A stretch of 64,000 bases of DNA from Pseudomonas sp. H9. Lineage in GTDB: Bacteria; Pseudomonadota; Gammaproteobacteria; Pseudomonadales; Pseudomonadaceae. Shown here in pieces: positions 26,974-36,790 of this stretch. Made by a program: the position numbers and the translations under genes. The stretch lies in NCBI RefSeq assembly GCF_004353925.1, contig NZ_SMOK01000015.1:1-64000 (forward strand). Reading direction: 5' to 3'. The notes under the pieces were generated by a model, which was not told the origin of the DNA, did no database searches, and was given only the letters and a program-made list of their open reading frames with translations. Positions within the stretch are counted from its first letter, which is position 1; each line of letters begins with the position of its first letter.

Positions 26974-27737
26974 GCCGCGAAATTCTGCAAGTCAGCGGCC
27001 TGAGCATGCGCTTCGGCGGCTTGTTGGCGGTCAACGGCGTGGCCCTGACCGTCAAGGAAAAACAGGTTGTAGCCTTGATCGGCCCTAACGGTGCCGGCAA
27101 GACCACGGTGTTCAACTGCCTGACCGGCTTTTACAAACCCAGTGCCGGTACCATCTTGCTCGACGGCCAGCCGATTCAGGGCCTGGCCGGTCACGAGATC
27201 GCTCGCAAGGGTGTGGTACGGACCTTCCAGAACGTGCGTCTGTTCAAAGAGATGACCGCCCTGGAAAACCTGCTGATCGCCCAGCACCGCCACCTGAATA
27301 CCAATTTCCTGGCTGGCCTGCTCAAGACCCCAAGCTTCCGCCGCAGCGAGCATGAAGCGAAGGAATATGCGCAGTACTGGCTGGAAAAGGTCAACCTGGT
27401 CGAATTCGCCAACCGTCCCGCCGGGACCTTGGCCTACGGCCAGCAACGCCGCCTGGAAATCGCCCGCTGCATGATGACCCGCCCGCGGATCATCATGCTT
27501 GACGAACCTGCAGCAGGCCTGAACCCGAAGGAAACCGAAGACCTCAAGGCGCTGATCGCCTACCTGCGTCAGGAGCACAACGTTACCGTGCTGCTGATCG
27601 AACACGACATGAAATTGGTCATGAGCATTTCCGACCATATCGTCGTGATCAACCAGGGTACTCCGCTGGCCGATGGCACACCGGATCAGATCCGCGACAA
27701 CCCTGATGTAATCAAAGCCTATCTGGGGGAAGCGTAA
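26970..27737 (+). CDS. braF: Branched-chain amino acid ABC transporter ATPase LivG/BraF
   Basis: ATP-binding subunit of 255 residues: Walker [14 protein letters not shown]-loop [10 protein letters not shown], signature [14 protein letters not shown], Walker [14 protein letters not shown] and the switch His in [10 protein letters not shown]. The signature AYGQQR is the LivG variant of LSGGQ. Four-base overlap with braE; its stop is directly followed by the braG ATG. Confidence 0.95.
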   Translation: MSREILQVSGLSMRFGGLLAVNGVALTVKEKQVVALIGPNGAGKTTVFNCLTGFYKPSAGTILLDGQPIQGLAGHEIARKGVVRTFQNVRLFKEMTALENLLIAQHRHLNTNFLAGLLKTPSFRRSEHEAKEYAQYWLEKVNLVEFANRPAGTLAYGQQRRLEIARCMMTRPRIIMLDEPAAGLNPKETEDLKALIAYLRQEHNVTVLLIEHDMKLVMSISDHIVVINQGTPLADGTPDQIRDNPDVIKAYLGEA

Positions 27738-28439
27738 ATGCTGCAGTTTGAAAACGTTTCCACGTTCTACGGCAAGATCCAGGCCCTGCACAGCGTCAAC
27801 GTCGAGATCAATCAGGGTGAGATCGTCACCCTGATCGGCGCCAACGGTGCCGGTAAGTCGACCCTGCTGATGACCCTCTGCGGTTCGCCTCAGGCCCACA
27901 GTGGCAGCATCAAGTACCTGGGTGAAGAGCTGGTCGGCCAGCCCTCCTCACACATCATGCGCAAGAGTATTGCCGTGGTGCCGGAAGGTCGTCGGGTATT
28001 CGCCCGTCTGACCGTGGAAGAGAACCTGGCCATGGGCGGCTTCTTTACCGACAAGGGCGACTATCAGGAGCAAATGGACAAAGTCCTGCAGCTGTTCCCA
28101 CGCCTGAAAGAACGCTTCAACCAGCGTGGAGGCACCATGTCCGGTGGTGAGCAGCAAATGCTCGCCATTGGCCGGGCGCTGATGAGCAAACCCAAGTTGC
28201 TGTTGCTGGACGAACCCTCGTTGGGCCTGGCACCGATCATCATTCAGCAGATTTTCGACATCATCGAGCAACTGCGTCGTGATGGCGTAACGGTGTTCCT
28301 GGTCGAGCAGAACGCCAACCAGGCGCTGAAAGTCGCCGACCGTGCCTACGTGCTGGAAAACGGCCGGGTGGTGATGCAAGGCACTGGTGAAGCATTGCTG
28401 ACCGATCCAAAGGTTCGCGACGCCTACCTGGGCGGCTGA
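27738..28439 (+). CDS. braG: Branched-chain amino acid ABC transporter ATPase LivF/BraG
   Basis: Second ATPase, 233 residues: Walker A GANGAGKSTLLM, signature MSGGEQQMLAIGRA, Walker B LLLLDEPSLGLAP and VEQNANQAL in the place of the switch region, all as in LivF. It pairs with BraF to drive the BraDE channel. Last gene of the operon, followed by a strong terminator. Confidence 0.95.
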   Translation: MLQFENVSTFYGKIQALHSVNVEINQGEIVTLIGANGAGKSTLLMTLCGSPQAHSGSIKYLGEELVGQPSSHIMRKSIAVVPEGRRVFARLTVEENLAMGGFFTDKGDYQEQMDKVLQLFPRLKERFNQRGGTMSGGEQQMLAIGRALMSKPKLLLLDEPSLGLAPIIIQQIFDIIEQLRRDGVTVFLVEQNANQALKVADRAYVLENGRVVMQGTGEALLTDPKVRDAYLGG

Positions 28440-28454
28440 TTGCAACACCCCATG

Positions 28455-28478
28455 AAAAAAGGCCTCCGGGCCTTTTTT
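28455..28478 (+). terminator. Terminator of braCDEFG
   Basis: AAAAAAGGCC-TCCG-GGCCTTTTTT forms a ten-pair stem whose 3' side is a T-run. It starts 16 bases after the braG stop and could work in both directions. Confidence 0.92.
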
Positions 28479-28506
28479 CATTTTTAACTGCCACTAAATC
28501 CAACCT

Positions 28507-28582
28507 CCGGTAGGAGCGGGCTTACCCCGCGATTGCGGTGTGTCAGCAACATCGTATCGCGGGGCAAGCCCGCTCCTACCGG
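28507..28582. repeat. REP pair (inverted)
   Basis: CCGGTAGGAGCGGGCTTACC followed by CCGCGAT, answered by ATCGCGGGGCAAGCCCGCTC and CTACCGG. One mismatch in the arms (TTACC for TTGCC). It fills the gap between the bra operon and the next LysR gene. Confidence 0.9.
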
Positions 28583-28583
28583 C

Positions 28584-29477
28584 TTATAAATTCAGCCCCT
28601 TGAACCAGTGCATCAAGTAGTCGGCCAGCACCTGAACCCGCTTGGGCATCCGGCCTTGATAAGGGTGAACCAGAAACAGCGGCACACTGCGTGTCTGATA
28701 ATCACGCAACAACCATTGCAAGCGCCCGTCAGCTAACTCTGCGTGCAGCATGTAGGACGGTAAGCGAGCAATCCCAGCCCCGAGCAATGCAGCCTTCTTC
28801 AGCAGGCTGTAATGGTTGCTGGCAAAGCTGCCACTGACCTGCACCCGCAACAGTTCATGTTGCTGGTGATACAACCACTCCTCACGCCCGGTGTAATGGC
28901 TATTGAGCAGGCATTGATGAGCACTCAATTGCGAGGGTGAATCAGGTACTCCGTGCTGCTCCAGATACATCGGGCTAGCGCAGGTCAATTCCTGCATGGC
29001 CAACACTGGGCGCGCAACCAGCCGCGCATCATCGTCAACCTCAGTGCGGATCGCCAGGTCGAAGCCGTCAGCCAGTAGATCGCGGTAACCGTTGTTCAAC
29101 TCCAATTCCAACTGCAGGTCTGGGTAACGCTGGTTAAATTCCAGCAGCAAACCTTCGAAAATCGTCTCGCCCAAGGACACCGGCACCGTTATCCGCACCG
29201 GCCCGGCCAATTCATCCTTGAGCATGGCCAGCGTCTGGCGTGCACCGTCCATTTGCCGTACCAGCGCCTGGGCCTGGGGCAGCAACATGGCGCCAGCCGC
29301 CGTCAGGCTCAGGCGCCGGGTGGTGCGATGCAGCAGCTTTACCGAATGGCTGGTTTCCAATGCACTGATGCGTTTGGACAACTGCCCCTTGCTCCAACCC
29401 AACTGTTGCGCGGCCAAGGTAAAACTGCCGGCGTCCATCAACACGGCAAAGGCTGCCAGGTCATCCAGCTCGCTCAT
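28584..29477 (-). CDS. LysR-family transcriptional regulator
   Basis: Regulator of 297 residues beginning MSELDDLAAFAVLMDAGSF, with recognition helix LGWSKGQLSKRISALE and RTTRRLSLTAAGAML linker, placing it in the same broad CrgA-like group as the first LysR gene here. The effector domain has the usual two lobes. The start at 29477 fits the family; the frame is open for 32 codons upstream, where it would overlap the divergent gene. The adjacent SDR-type gene at 29585 is the likely target. Confidence 0.9.
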   Translation of the reverse strand: MSELDDLAAFAVLMDAGSFTLAAQQLGWSKGQLSKRISALETSHSVKLLHRTTRRLSLTAAGAMLLPQAQALVRQMDGARQTLAMLKDELAGPVRITVPVSLGETIFEGLLLEFNQRYPDLQLELELNNGYRDLLADGFDLAIRTEVDDDARLVARPVLAMQELTCASPMYLEQHGVPDSPSQLSAHQCLLNSHYTGREEWLYHQQHELLRVQVSGSFASNHYSLLKKAALLGAGIARLPSYMLHAELADGRLQWLLRDYQTRSVPLFLVHPYQGRMPKRVQVLADYLMHWFKGLNL

Positions 29478-29584
29478 GGATTGTTTCCAGATGAAAACCA
29501 AAGGTTGCTTATTAGCACGCTTATCCGCCGAAAAATCCACCCTAGACTTGAGCCTTGTCCCCACCACCTGCAAGGAACGGTTTA

Positions 29585-30184
29585 ATGAAAATCTTGTTGA
29601 TCGGCGCCAACGGCACCATAGGCTCTGCAGTAGCCAAAGAACTGGAACAGCGTCACGAGGTACTGCGCATCGGCCGCAGCAGTGGCGACTACCAGGTCGA
29701 TATCAGCGACAGCGCTTCGATTCGCCGCCTGTTCGAACAAACCGGACGTTTTGATGCCTTGGTCTGCGCCGCGGGCAATGTCACCTTCGCGCCATTAGGT
29801 GAAATGACCGAAGCGCATTTCGCCTTGGGCCTGAACGACAAACTGATGGGCCAGGTCAATTTGCTGCTGATCGGTCGCGAGTTCATCAATGACGGTGGTT
29901 CCTTCACGTTCACCACCGGCATTACCAGCCACGACCCGATCCGCACCGGTGCCTCGGCCAGCCTGGTCAACGGCGCCATCGATGCCTTCGTCAAGGCGGC
30001 GGCCATCGAGCTACCGCGTGGCTTGCGGGTCAATTCGATCAGCCCCAACGTGCTGGTCGAAGCCATGCCGGCCTACGCCCCGTATTTTCGCGGTTTCAAA
30101 CCCGTACCCGCAGCTGAGGTGGCACTGGCGTATGCCAAGAGCGTCGAGGGCTTGCAGACCGGCCAAACCTATCATGTCGGCTGA
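29585..30184 (+). CDS. SDR-like protein without the usual catalytic Tyr-Lys pair
   Basis: A 199-residue Rossmann-fold protein with MKILLIGANGTIGSAVAKEL as nucleotide site and a short CAAGNVTF in place of NNAG. In the region where YxxxK should stand, the sequence reads SASLVNGAIDAFVKAAA: there is no Tyr at the expected place. Related small proteins are common beside LysR genes in pseudomonads and are annotated as short-chain dehydrogenases. It may use another acid or be a sensor. AAGGA lies upstream of the ATG at 29585. Divergent from a LysR gene. Confidence 0.82.
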   Translation: MKILLIGANGTIGSAVAKELEQRHEVLRIGRSSGDYQVDISDSASIRRLFEQTGRFDALVCAAGNVTFAPLGEMTEAHFALGLNDKLMGQVNLLLIGREFINDGGSFTFTTGITSHDPIRTGASASLVNGAIDAFVKAAAIELPRGLRVNSISPNVLVEAMPAYAPYFRGFKPVPAAEVALAYAKSVEGLQTGQTYHVG

Positions 30185-30254
30185 GGCCTTGTGATCGGCG
30201 TCCAGCCTGCGTAACGTGGCGGCACCTTTCGGTAGAGACCCTGGAGTTTGCTCG

Positions 30255-30929
30255 ATGCGTGCCGCCCCTTCGTTATTGCTTGTTGCCCTGCTGCCGCTGT
30301 TTGCCGGTTGCCAATTGCTGGCCGAAAAACCGCAAACCGAAACAACGGCCGGCATGACTCGCATGCAAGGTGAACTCAGCGCCAAGGGTGGCCAGTTGCT
30401 GTTCAAACCCTGTTCGGAAAGCCGCTACTTTGCCGTTGTCGACAGTGGTAACACCGGCCTGCTGCAGGAAGCTTCGGCCCTGGCCAACGAACCTGGCACC
30501 TTGTTCGCCGACGTCGGCGGCAATCTTTCCACCAGCCAGATCGCTGGCAACGATGGGCAGTTGAACGTGCAGCGGTTGTACCGGGTAGAGCATTCCAACA
30601 GTGCCTGTAGCGACCCCAACTTCAAGCGCCTGACCCTGCGCGCGCACGGCAATGAGCCAGACTGGGATCTCAAAGCCAGTGGCAAGGGCATGGTACTGAC
30701 CCGCCCAGGCGTGCCAGAGCTGGCGGTACCGTTCCTGGAAGAACAGTTGCCTGACGGGCGTTACAACCTCAGCACTGAAGCCAATGGCCAGCGCGTAGAC
30801 CTCTGGGTTGCGCCGCAACGCTGCGTCGACAGCATGAGCGGCGCTGTCAGCCACTTGAGCGCTGAGCTGCGTGTTGACGGGCAAACGATGCGCGGTTGTG
30901 CCTACTACGGTGGCTCGCGTAGCGACTGA
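30255..30929 (+). CDS. Putative lipoprotein, COG3650-like
   Basis: Exported protein of 224 residues. MRAAPSLLLVALLPLFAGC ends in a clear lipobox (LFAGC). The body has LTLRAHGNEPDWDLKASG and late Cys residues in QRCVDSMSG and MRGCAYYGG, a pattern I associate with COG3650-type periplasmic lipoproteins of unknown function. GGAG is ten bases before the ATG at 30255. It is not obviously in an operon with its neighbours. Confidence 0.78.
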   Translation: MRAAPSLLLVALLPLFAGCQLLAEKPQTETTAGMTRMQGELSAKGGQLLFKPCSESRYFAVVDSGNTGLLQEASALANEPGTLFADVGGNLSTSQIAGNDGQLNVQRLYRVEHSNSACSDPNFKRLTLRAHGNEPDWDLKASGKGMVLTRPGVPELAVPFLEEQLPDGRYNLSTEANGQRVDLWVAPQRCVDSMSGAVSHLSAELRVDGQTMRGCAYYGGSRSD

Positions 30930-31035
30930 TCATCGCCGCCCGCGTTAATCCTGCCTGCAAAGGCGGCGAACAGCTTATACTTAGCGGTTTGTGTAAAGCC
31001 GCCGGCCGTTCATGGCCGGGATACTGGACCCTGCC

Positions 31036-32649
31036 ATGTTACGAATCACCGAACTGAAGCTGCCGCTGGATCATCCGGATGAAGCCCTGCGCGAGGCCAT
31101 CCTGCAACGCCTGGGCATCAGCGACGAGCAGTTGCTGGACTTCACCCTGTTCAAGCGCAGCTATGATGCCCGCAAGAAGAACAGCGAAATGCTGTTCATC
31201 TACACCATCGACCTGAGCGCCAGCAACGAAGAAGAGCTGTTGCGCAAGTTCGCCAACGACCATAACGTCAACGTCGCCCCGGATGTCAGCTACAAAGTAG
31301 TTGGCCATGCGCCTGCCGACCTGCAAGAGCGCCCGATTGTCGTCGGCTTTGGACCGTGCGGGATTTTTGCCGGCCTGCTGTTGGCGCAAATGGGCTTCAA
31401 GCCGATCATCCTCGAGCGTGGCAAGGAAGTGCGCCAGCGCACCAAAGACACCTGGGGCCTGTGGCGCAAGAGCGTGCTTAACCCGGAATCGAACGTACAG
31501 TTCGGTGAAGGTGGCGCCGGTACCTTCTCCGACGGCAAGCTCTACAGCCAGATCAAAGACCCACACCACCATGGCCGCAAGGTACTGCACGAGTTCGTCA
31601 AAGCAGGCGCACCGGAAGAAATCCTGTACGTCAGCAAGCCGCACATCGGCACCTTCCGCCTGACCGGCATGGTCGAAAACATGCGTCACGAAATCCACGC
31701 CCTGGGTGGCGAGGTGCGTTTCGAAGAGAAAGTCACCGACCTGTTGATGGACGACGGCCAACTCAATGGCGTGGTATTGGCCAGCGGTGAACAGCTGCTT
31801 TCCCGGCATGTGGTGCTGGCGTTGGGTCACAGCGCCCGCGACACCTTCCGTATGCTGCACGCCCGCGGTGTGTTCATGGAGGCCAAACCGTTCTCGATCG
31901 GCTTCCGTATCGAGCACCCGCAGTCGCTGATCGATCAGGCCCGCCTGGGCAAATACGCCGGGCACCCGAAGCTGGGCGCGGCAGACTACAAACTGGTGCA
32001 CCACGCCAAAAACGGCCGCTCGGTCTACAGCTTCTGCATGTGCCCAGGCGGCACGGTGGTGGCGGCCACCAGCGAGCCGGGGCGAGTCGTTACCAACGGC
32101 ATGAGCCAGTATTCGCGTAACGAGCGTAATGCCAACTCCGGCATCGTCGTTGGCATCACCCCCGAGCAGGATTACCCGGGTGGCCCGCTGGCCGGTATCG
32201 AGCTGCAAGAGAAACTCGAAGCCCACGCCTACGTGCTGGGCGGCAGCAACTACCAGGCGCCAGCGCAGCTCGTAGGCGACTTTGTTGCCGGCAGGCCCTC
32301 CACCGCCCTGGGCAGTGTCGAGCCGTCGTACAAGCCCGGCGTCAATCTCGGCGACCTGGCCCCGAGCCTGCCTGACTTTGCTATCGAGGCCATTCGCGAG
32401 GCCTTGCCGGCTTTCGATCGCCAGATCAAAGGCTACAACCTGCATGACGCAGTACTGACCGGGATCGAGACTCGCACCTCTTCACCTCTGCGAATTACTC
32501 GTGATGCGAGCATGCAGAGCCTGAACCTCAAGGGGCTGTTCCCGGCGGGTGAAGGTGCCGGTTATGCTGGTGGCATCCTGTCAGCGGGTGTTGACGGCAT
32601 TCGGATTGCCGAGGCCGTGGCGCGCAGCATCTTGGGCATCCAGGCCTGA
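31036..32649 (+). CDS. FAD-dependent oxidoreductase (COG2509-type)
   Basis: A 537-residue flavoprotein. An N-terminal domain of about 95 residues (MLRITELKLPLDHPDEALRE) precedes a FAD-binding site VVGFGPCGIFAGLLLAQMG and the GGAGTFSDGKLYSQI motif typical of this group of uncharacterised FAD dehydrogenases. The C-terminal LFPAGEGAGYAGGILSAGVD closes the FAD site. The substrate is unknown. The ATG at 31036 starts at the conserved N-terminus; eight extra codons are possible upstream. Confidence 0.87.
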   Translation: MLRITELKLPLDHPDEALREAILQRLGISDEQLLDFTLFKRSYDARKKNSEMLFIYTIDLSASNEEELLRKFANDHNVNVAPDVSYKVVGHAPADLQERPIVVGFGPCGIFAGLLLAQMGFKPIILERGKEVRQRTKDTWGLWRKSVLNPESNVQFGEGGAGTFSDGKLYSQIKDPHHHGRKVLHEFVKAGAPEEILYVSKPHIGTFRLTGMVENMRHEIHALGGEVRFEEKVTDLLMDDGQLNGVVLASGEQLLSRHVVLALGHSARDTFRMLHARGVFMEAKPFSIGFRIEHPQSLIDQARLGKYAGHPKLGAADYKLVHHAKNGRSVYSFCMCPGGTVVAATSEPGRVVTNGMSQYSRNERNANSGIVVGITPEQDYPGGPLAGIELQEKLEAHAYVLGGSNYQAPAQLVGDFVAGRPSTALGSVEPSYKPGVNLGDLAPSLPDFAIEAIREALPAFDRQIKGYNLHDAVLTGIETRTSSPLRITRDASMQSLNLKGLFPAGEGAGYAGGILSAGVDGIRIAEAVARSILGIQA

Positions 32650-32657
32650 CAATACCT

Positions 32658-32711
32658 TCGCGGGGCAAGCCCGCTCCCACAGGGCTCGGTGGGAGCGGGC
32701 TTGCCCCGCGA
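32658..32711. repeat. REP pair (inverted)
   Basis: TCGCGGGGCAAGCCCGCTCC and its perfect complement, separated by an eight-base loop, between two convergent genes. It may serve as a bidirectional transcript end. Confidence 0.92.
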
Positions 32712-32717
32712 TGCGCT

Positions 32718-33812
32718 TCAGATCCCCGCGCGCAGCACTGTCTCAGGCAAGGCCTGCCCCTGCTCCACACAGGCGCGCACAGCCGCTATTAGTTCCGGCA
32801 ACTGGTAGCCCTGCCCGGCCAGCCACTTCTGGTCGTAATAGGTGGTCGCGTAGCGATCGCCACCATCACAGAGAATGGCCACCATCGACCCTGCCTCTCC
32901 GGCAGCTTTCATCTGCTGTGCAGCCATCAGGGCACCAATTAGATTGGTACCGCTCGAACCACCCACCCGACGCCCCAGGCGCTCGGCCAGGTAATGCATG
33001 GCCGCCAACGAAAGCGCATCCGGCACTTTGATCATGGCGTCGATCACCTGTGGCAGGAATGACGCTTCGACCCGTGGCCGGCCAATACCTTCAATCCGTG
33101 AGCCGCAATCCAGTAGCAATGAGCGGTCACCACTAGTGTAGCTGTCAAAAAACACCGAACGCTCAGCATCGGCACACAGCACCCGGGTGACGTGCTGGCG
33201 GTAGCGAACATAGCGCCCCAAGGTCGCGGTGGTGCCCCCAGTGCCTGGACTGGAGATCAGCCAAGCGGGTTCTGGATGCCGCTCGAAACGCATCTGGGTA
33301 AAGATCGATTCGGCAATGTTGTTATTGGCTCGCCAGTCAGTGGCGCGCTCGGCATAGGTGAACTGGTCCATGAAGTGGCCGCCGGTTTCTCGCGCCAGGC
33401 GTTCCGACTCTGCATACAACTGGGTCGGGTCATCCACCAGATGACTCCGGCCGCCATAGAAAGCAATCTGGGCGATCTTTTCCTGCGACGTACTGGCCGG
33501 TACCACGGCAATGAAGGGCAGCCCCAGCAAGCGTGCAAAGTACGCTTCAGAGATCGCTGTTGAACCGCTGGATGCCTCGATCACCGGCGCGCCGGGGTGC
33601 AGCCAGCCATTACACAAGGCATAGAGGAACAACGAACGAGCCAACCGGTGCTTCAGACTCCCGGTGGGGTGGCTGGATTCGTCTTTGAAATACAGCTCAA
33701 CGTCGGGAAAACCCGGCATCGGTAGCGGGATCAGGTGCGTATCGGCACTGCGTTGGAAGTCGGCTTCGATGATGCGGATAGCTTCACGTGCCCACTGGCG
33801 GTGATCGTTCAT
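32718..33812 (-). CDS. PLP-dependent enzyme of the cysteine synthase/desulfhydrase family
   Basis: Fold-type II pyridoxal phosphate enzyme of 364 residues. The PLP-binding Lys is in [16 protein letters not shown], the substrate loop is ASSGSTAIS, and the phosphate-binding loop is [15 protein letters not shown]. These fit O-acetylserine sulfhydrylase-like enzymes; the [11 protein letters not shown] motif is nearer to cysteine desulfhydrases than to CysK/CysM. Whether it makes or degrades cysteine cannot be read from the sequence. The start at 33812 ([12 protein letters not shown]) is preferred over a TTG ten codons earlier. Confidence 0.85.
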   Translation of the reverse strand: MNDHRQWAREAIRIIEADFQRSADTHLIPLPMPGFPDVELYFKDESSHPTGSLKHRLARSLFLYALCNGWLHPGAPVIEASSGSTAISEAYFARLLGLPFIAVVPASTSQEKIAQIAFYGGRSHLVDDPTQLYAESERLARETGGHFMDQFTYAERATDWRANNNIAESIFTQMRFERHPEPAWLISSPGTGGTTATLGRYVRYRQHVTRVLCADAERSVFFDSYTSGDRSLLLDCGSRIEGIGRPRVEASFLPQVIDAMIKVPDALSLAAMHYLAERLGRRVGGSSGTNLIGALMAAQQMKAAGEAGSMVAILCDGGDRYATTYYDQKWLAGQGYQLPELIAAVRACVEQGQALPETVLRAGI

Positions 33813-34032
33813 GGTCCAGTCCCGAAAAAGATCGATGTACAAGGGATCATGTTAAGAAAGTCCCTACAGCCACGACAGGTACAGCCAGGCAAAATAATCC
33901 CGCTTAACTGCTAGGCTGCCCTGGGCGGTTAAGTCACAGCTTATAACAAAAAAGAATATAGTTTTTGTTTGAAAGCATATCCTCACAGGGTAGGGTGTGC
34001 CCCTATCAGAACCCTCAGGATGGAGAGCGCCC

Positions 34033-35211
34033 TTGCTGCGTAGCACTTTCACACGTTTCTTTCAGTTGGAAGCTGCCAGCGGTCTATTGCTGATTGCTGC
34101 AGCCGCCCTGGCCCTGATCATCAACAACTCGCCGTTGTCGTACCTCTACAACGGCTTGTTGGATGTGCCTGTGGTCGCCCAGATCGGCGCCTTGAAAATC
34201 GCCAAACCCCTGCTGCTGTGGATCAACGACGGCCTGATGGCCCTGTTCTTCCTGTTGATCGGCCTTGAGGTCAAACGCGAGATCATTGAAGGCCATTTGT
34301 CCAAGCCTTCGCAGATCGTGCTGCCGGGAACGGCGGCCATCGGCGGTATGGTCGTACCTGCCTTGATCTACTGGTTTCTCAACAAGGACAACCCGGCTGC
34401 CATCGCAGGCTGGGCGATCCCTATGGCTACCGACATTGCCTTCGCCCTGGGCGTGCTGGCGTTGCTGGGCAAGCGCGTGCCAGTATCGCTCAAGCTGTTC
34501 CTGATGACCCTGGCGATCATCGATGACCTGGGCGCCATCATCGTTATTGCGCTGTTCTACTCCGGTGAACTGTCGAGCCTGTCGCTCATGCTGGCCGGTG
34601 CCTGCCTGGTAGCCTTGATCGCGATGAACCGCCTGGGCGTTGTCAAGCTTGGCCCATACATGGTGGTTGGTTTGATTCTCTGGGTCTGCGTACTCAAGAG
34701 CGGCGTACATGCCACCCTCGCCGGTGTGACCCTGGCCCTGTGCATCCCGTTGCGCACCCGCAATGCCGAAACCTCACCGCTGCTGACGCTTGAGCATGCC
34801 CTGCATCCTTGGGTGGCCTACGGCATCCTGCCACTGTTCGCGTTTGCCAACGCTGGCGTGTCGCTGGCCGGGGTAACCCTGGAAAGCTTCACCCATCACG
34901 TTCCCATGGGCATTGCCATCGGCTTGCTGGTAGGCAAGACCGTGGGCGTGTTCGGCCTCACCTGGCTCATCGTCAAGCTGGGGATGGCGGCCCTGCCCAC
35001 TGGCGCGAACTGGGGGCAGGTATTGGGCGTGGCGATTCTCTGCGGCATTGGCTTCACCATGAGCCTGTTCGTCGGCTCGCTGGCCTTTGTGCCAGGTAGC
35101 AGTGAATACGCCGGCATGGACCGCATGGGCATCCTCACCGGGTCCATATTGGCGGCCCTGATCGGTTACGGCGTTACCGCGCTGGCCAGCCGCAAGGCCC
35201 AGGTTGCCTGA
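34033..35211 (+). CDS. nhaA: Na+/H+ antiporter NhaA
   Basis: Inner-membrane antiporter that expels Na+ (or Li+) in exchange for protons. The 392-residue protein has about twelve helices and the ion-site region [15 protein letters not shown] with [15 protein letters not shown], which carries the paired Asp residues of Nha[18 protein letters not shown] is the conserved first helix. The start is a TTG at 34033, chosen because GGATGGAGA lies about seven bases before it; the longer frame begins at a GTG 12 codons upstream with a poor site. A terminator follows. Confidence 0.94.
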   Translation: MLRSTFTRFFQLEAASGLLLIAAAALALIINNSPLSYLYNGLLDVPVVAQIGALKIAKPLLLWINDGLMALFFLLIGLEVKREIIEGHLSKPSQIVLPGTAAIGGMVVPALIYWFLNKDNPAAIAGWAIPMATDIAFALGVLALLGKRVPVSLKLFLMTLAIIDDLGAIIVIALFYSGELSSLSLMLAGACLVALIAMNRLGVVKLGPYMVVGLILWVCVLKSGVHATLAGVTLALCIPLRTRNAETSPLLTLEHALHPWVAYGILPLFAFANAGVSLAGVTLESFTHHVPMGIAIGLLVGKTVGVFGLTWLIVKLGMAALPTGANWGQVLGVAILCGIGFTMSLFVGSLAFVPGSSEYAGMDRMGILTGSILAALIGYGVTALASRKAQVA

Positions 35212-35224
35212 TTCACCCAGCAAC

Positions 35225-35261
35225 AAAAAACCCCGACTCGGCAGTGCCGGTCGGGGTTTTT
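35225..35261. terminator. Bidirectional terminator between nhaA and the SlyB-like gene
   Basis: AAAACCCCGAC and GTCGGGGTTTT pair around an inner stem CGGCA/TGCCG. Runs of A on the left and T on the right allow use from both strands, matching the convergent genes. Confidence 0.9.
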
Positions 35262-35280
35262 ATTGCCTGACGCTCAGGTA

Positions 35281-35745
35281 TCAGTGCGTGACGCGGCTGG
35301 TACCGTCAACAGTCATGATACGAACACGCTCGCCCACACGGAAAATCTCGTTTTCCTGCACGGCCTGCACATAGGCACGCATGCTGCCGTCGTCTTCACG
35401 TACGGTGATTTCAACGCCTTGGGTACGAGTCAGGCCTTCTTCAGCGGCAGAGCCCGCCAGACCACCGGCGACTGCACCAATGACCGCTGCAACGATGCTG
35501 CCACGACCACCACCAATGGCACTACCGGCTACACCACCGACAATGGCACCCGCGCCACCACCGATAGGCGTTTTGGTGCCCTCGATTTTCACCGGACGCA
35601 GCGACTCGATAGTGCCCATGCGGACGGTTTGCACACGGCGAGCTTCGTCACGCGAATAGGAGTCACCGGTCAGGCTGGAAGCACAACCTGTGAGCAGCAG
35701 CGACATAGTGGTGAAGCAGGCAACCAGCAAAACAGATTTACGCAT
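35281..35745 (-). CDS. SlyB-like glycine-zipper outer-membrane lipoprotein
   Basis: A 154-residue lipoprotein: MRKSVLLVACFTTMSLLL then lipobox LTGC. The centre is a glycine-zipper two-helix domain (IGGGAGAIVGGVAGSAIG and repeats of GxxxG), followed by a small beta domain ending SRVTH. This is the SlyB/17-kDa antigen family, which associates with the outer membrane under PhoPQ-type Mg2+ stress in enterics; that control is not shown here. GGAG is eight bases before the ATG at 35745. Confidence 0.9.
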   Translation of the reverse strand: MRKSVLLVACFTTMSLLLTGCASSLTGDSYSRDEARRVQTVRMGTIESLRPVKIEGTKTPIGGGAGAIVGGVAGSAIGGGRGSIVAAVIGAVAGGLAGSAAEEGLTRTQGVEITVREDDGSMRAYVQAVQENEIFRVGERVRIMTVDGTSRVTH

Positions 35746-35891
35746 AGGATGATCTCCATAAGTCAGGTGTTCATTAGACTCCGCACGTTGACGACTGTCA
35801 CGACGGATGCGGGGTAAAATTGATTCCATTCAGCTTCCATACAGCCTGTGTCATCGATGCAGCCTGAAAAACGTTTAGCGCAAGGATAGAC

Positions 35892-36128
35892 ATGGATTAC
35901 TTCATCGTCGTCATCACGACACTGGCTGGCCTGTATTTTCACTGGTGGTTGTATGTGCGCATTCGTCGCTGGATGGACCGCGACCTGGCGCTTTCAATGG
36001 CCGGAGCAGACGAAGGCAAGAAAGCCTACATGCTTAAATGTCTGGACAACGCCCGGGCACAAAAAGTCAAACGCGCCGAGCTGGCGGCCTGGCTGGAACG
36101 CGAGGCCGCCGGTTACCAGGCCGGTTAA
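35892..36128 (+). CDS. Small membrane-anchored conserved hypothetical protein
   Basis: A 78-residue protein with one N-terminal membrane helix ([20 protein letters not shown]) and a charged cytosolic helix rich in Lys, Arg and Ala. AAGGA is six bases before the ATG. Its TAA stop overlaps the pdxH stop on the other strand at TTAA. I recall an equivalent small gene beside pdxH in P. aeruginosa. Function unknown. Confidence 0.8.
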   Translation: MDYFIVVITTLAGLYFHWWLYVRIRRWMDRDLALSMAGADEGKKAYMLKCLDNARAQKVKRAELAAWLEREAAGYQAG

Positions 36129-36772
36129 GGCGCCAGACGCTCGCGCAACCAGCCACCTTGTTGCAAGCGGTAATTGAGGCGGTCGTGCAGTCGGCTGGCC
36201 CGCCCTTGCCAGAACTCGATGCGCTCTGGCAGCAAGCGGTACCCGCCCCAATGCTCAGGGCAGTGCGGCTGGCTGTCACTGAAGCGCTGCTCGGTGGCCT
36301 TGACCAGGCCTTCGAGTTCTGCGCGATCAGCAATTACCTGGCTCTGAGGCGACGCCCAAGCGCCCAGACGGCTACCCAATGGGCGCACCTGGTAATACTC
36401 ATCTGACTCCTGCGGCGTAACCTTGACCACCTTGCCCTCGATTCGCACCTGACGTTCCAGCGCAGGCCAGAAGAAGGTCATGGCCGCGTATGGGTTCGCC
36501 TGTAGCTGCTGGCCCTTGGCACTGTCGTAGTTGGTGAAGAAGGTGAAACCTTGTTCATCCAGGCCTTTGAGCAACAGGATCCGGCAATGTGGGCGACCGT
36601 CCGCATCGACCGTTGCCACGGTCATGGCGTTGGCTTCAACGGGCGGCTGCTCGGTTTTCACCGCATCAGCGAACCATTGGCGAAACAACGCGAAAGGCTC
36701 CGCAGGAGCCTGGGCTTCAGCCAGGCCATCACGGGTGTAATCGCGGCGCATATCGGCCAGGGTTTGGGTCAT
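36125..36772 (-). CDS. pdxH: Pyridoxamine/pyridoxine 5'-phosphate oxidase
   Basis: FMN enzyme that oxidises pyridoxine or pyridoxamine 5'-phosphate to pyridoxal phosphate in vitamin B6 synthesis and salvage. The 215-residue length is normal. Motifs seen: [21 protein letters not shown] and [13 protein letters not shown] in the FMN site, [22 protein letters not shown], and the C-terminal [18 protein letters not shown] with RLHDR that closes the active site. Confidence 0.96.
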   Translation of the reverse strand: MTQTLADMRRDYTRDGLAEAQAPAEPFALFRQWFADAVKTEQPPVEANAMTVATVDADGRPHCRILLLKGLDEQGFTFFTNYDSAKGQQLQANPYAAMTFFWPALERQVRIEGKVVKVTPQESDEYYQVRPLGSRLGAWASPQSQVIADRAELEGLVKATEQRFSDSQPHCPEHWGGYRLLPERIEFWQGRASRLHDRLNYRLQQGGWLRERLAP

Positions 36773-36790
36773 TACTGCGTTCCTTGACGA

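Noticed and set aside
31039..32445. Minus-strand frame of 468 codons opposite the FAD oxidoreductase
   Set aside because: Shadow of a well-supported gene with FAD motifs; no ribosome site or recognisable domain.
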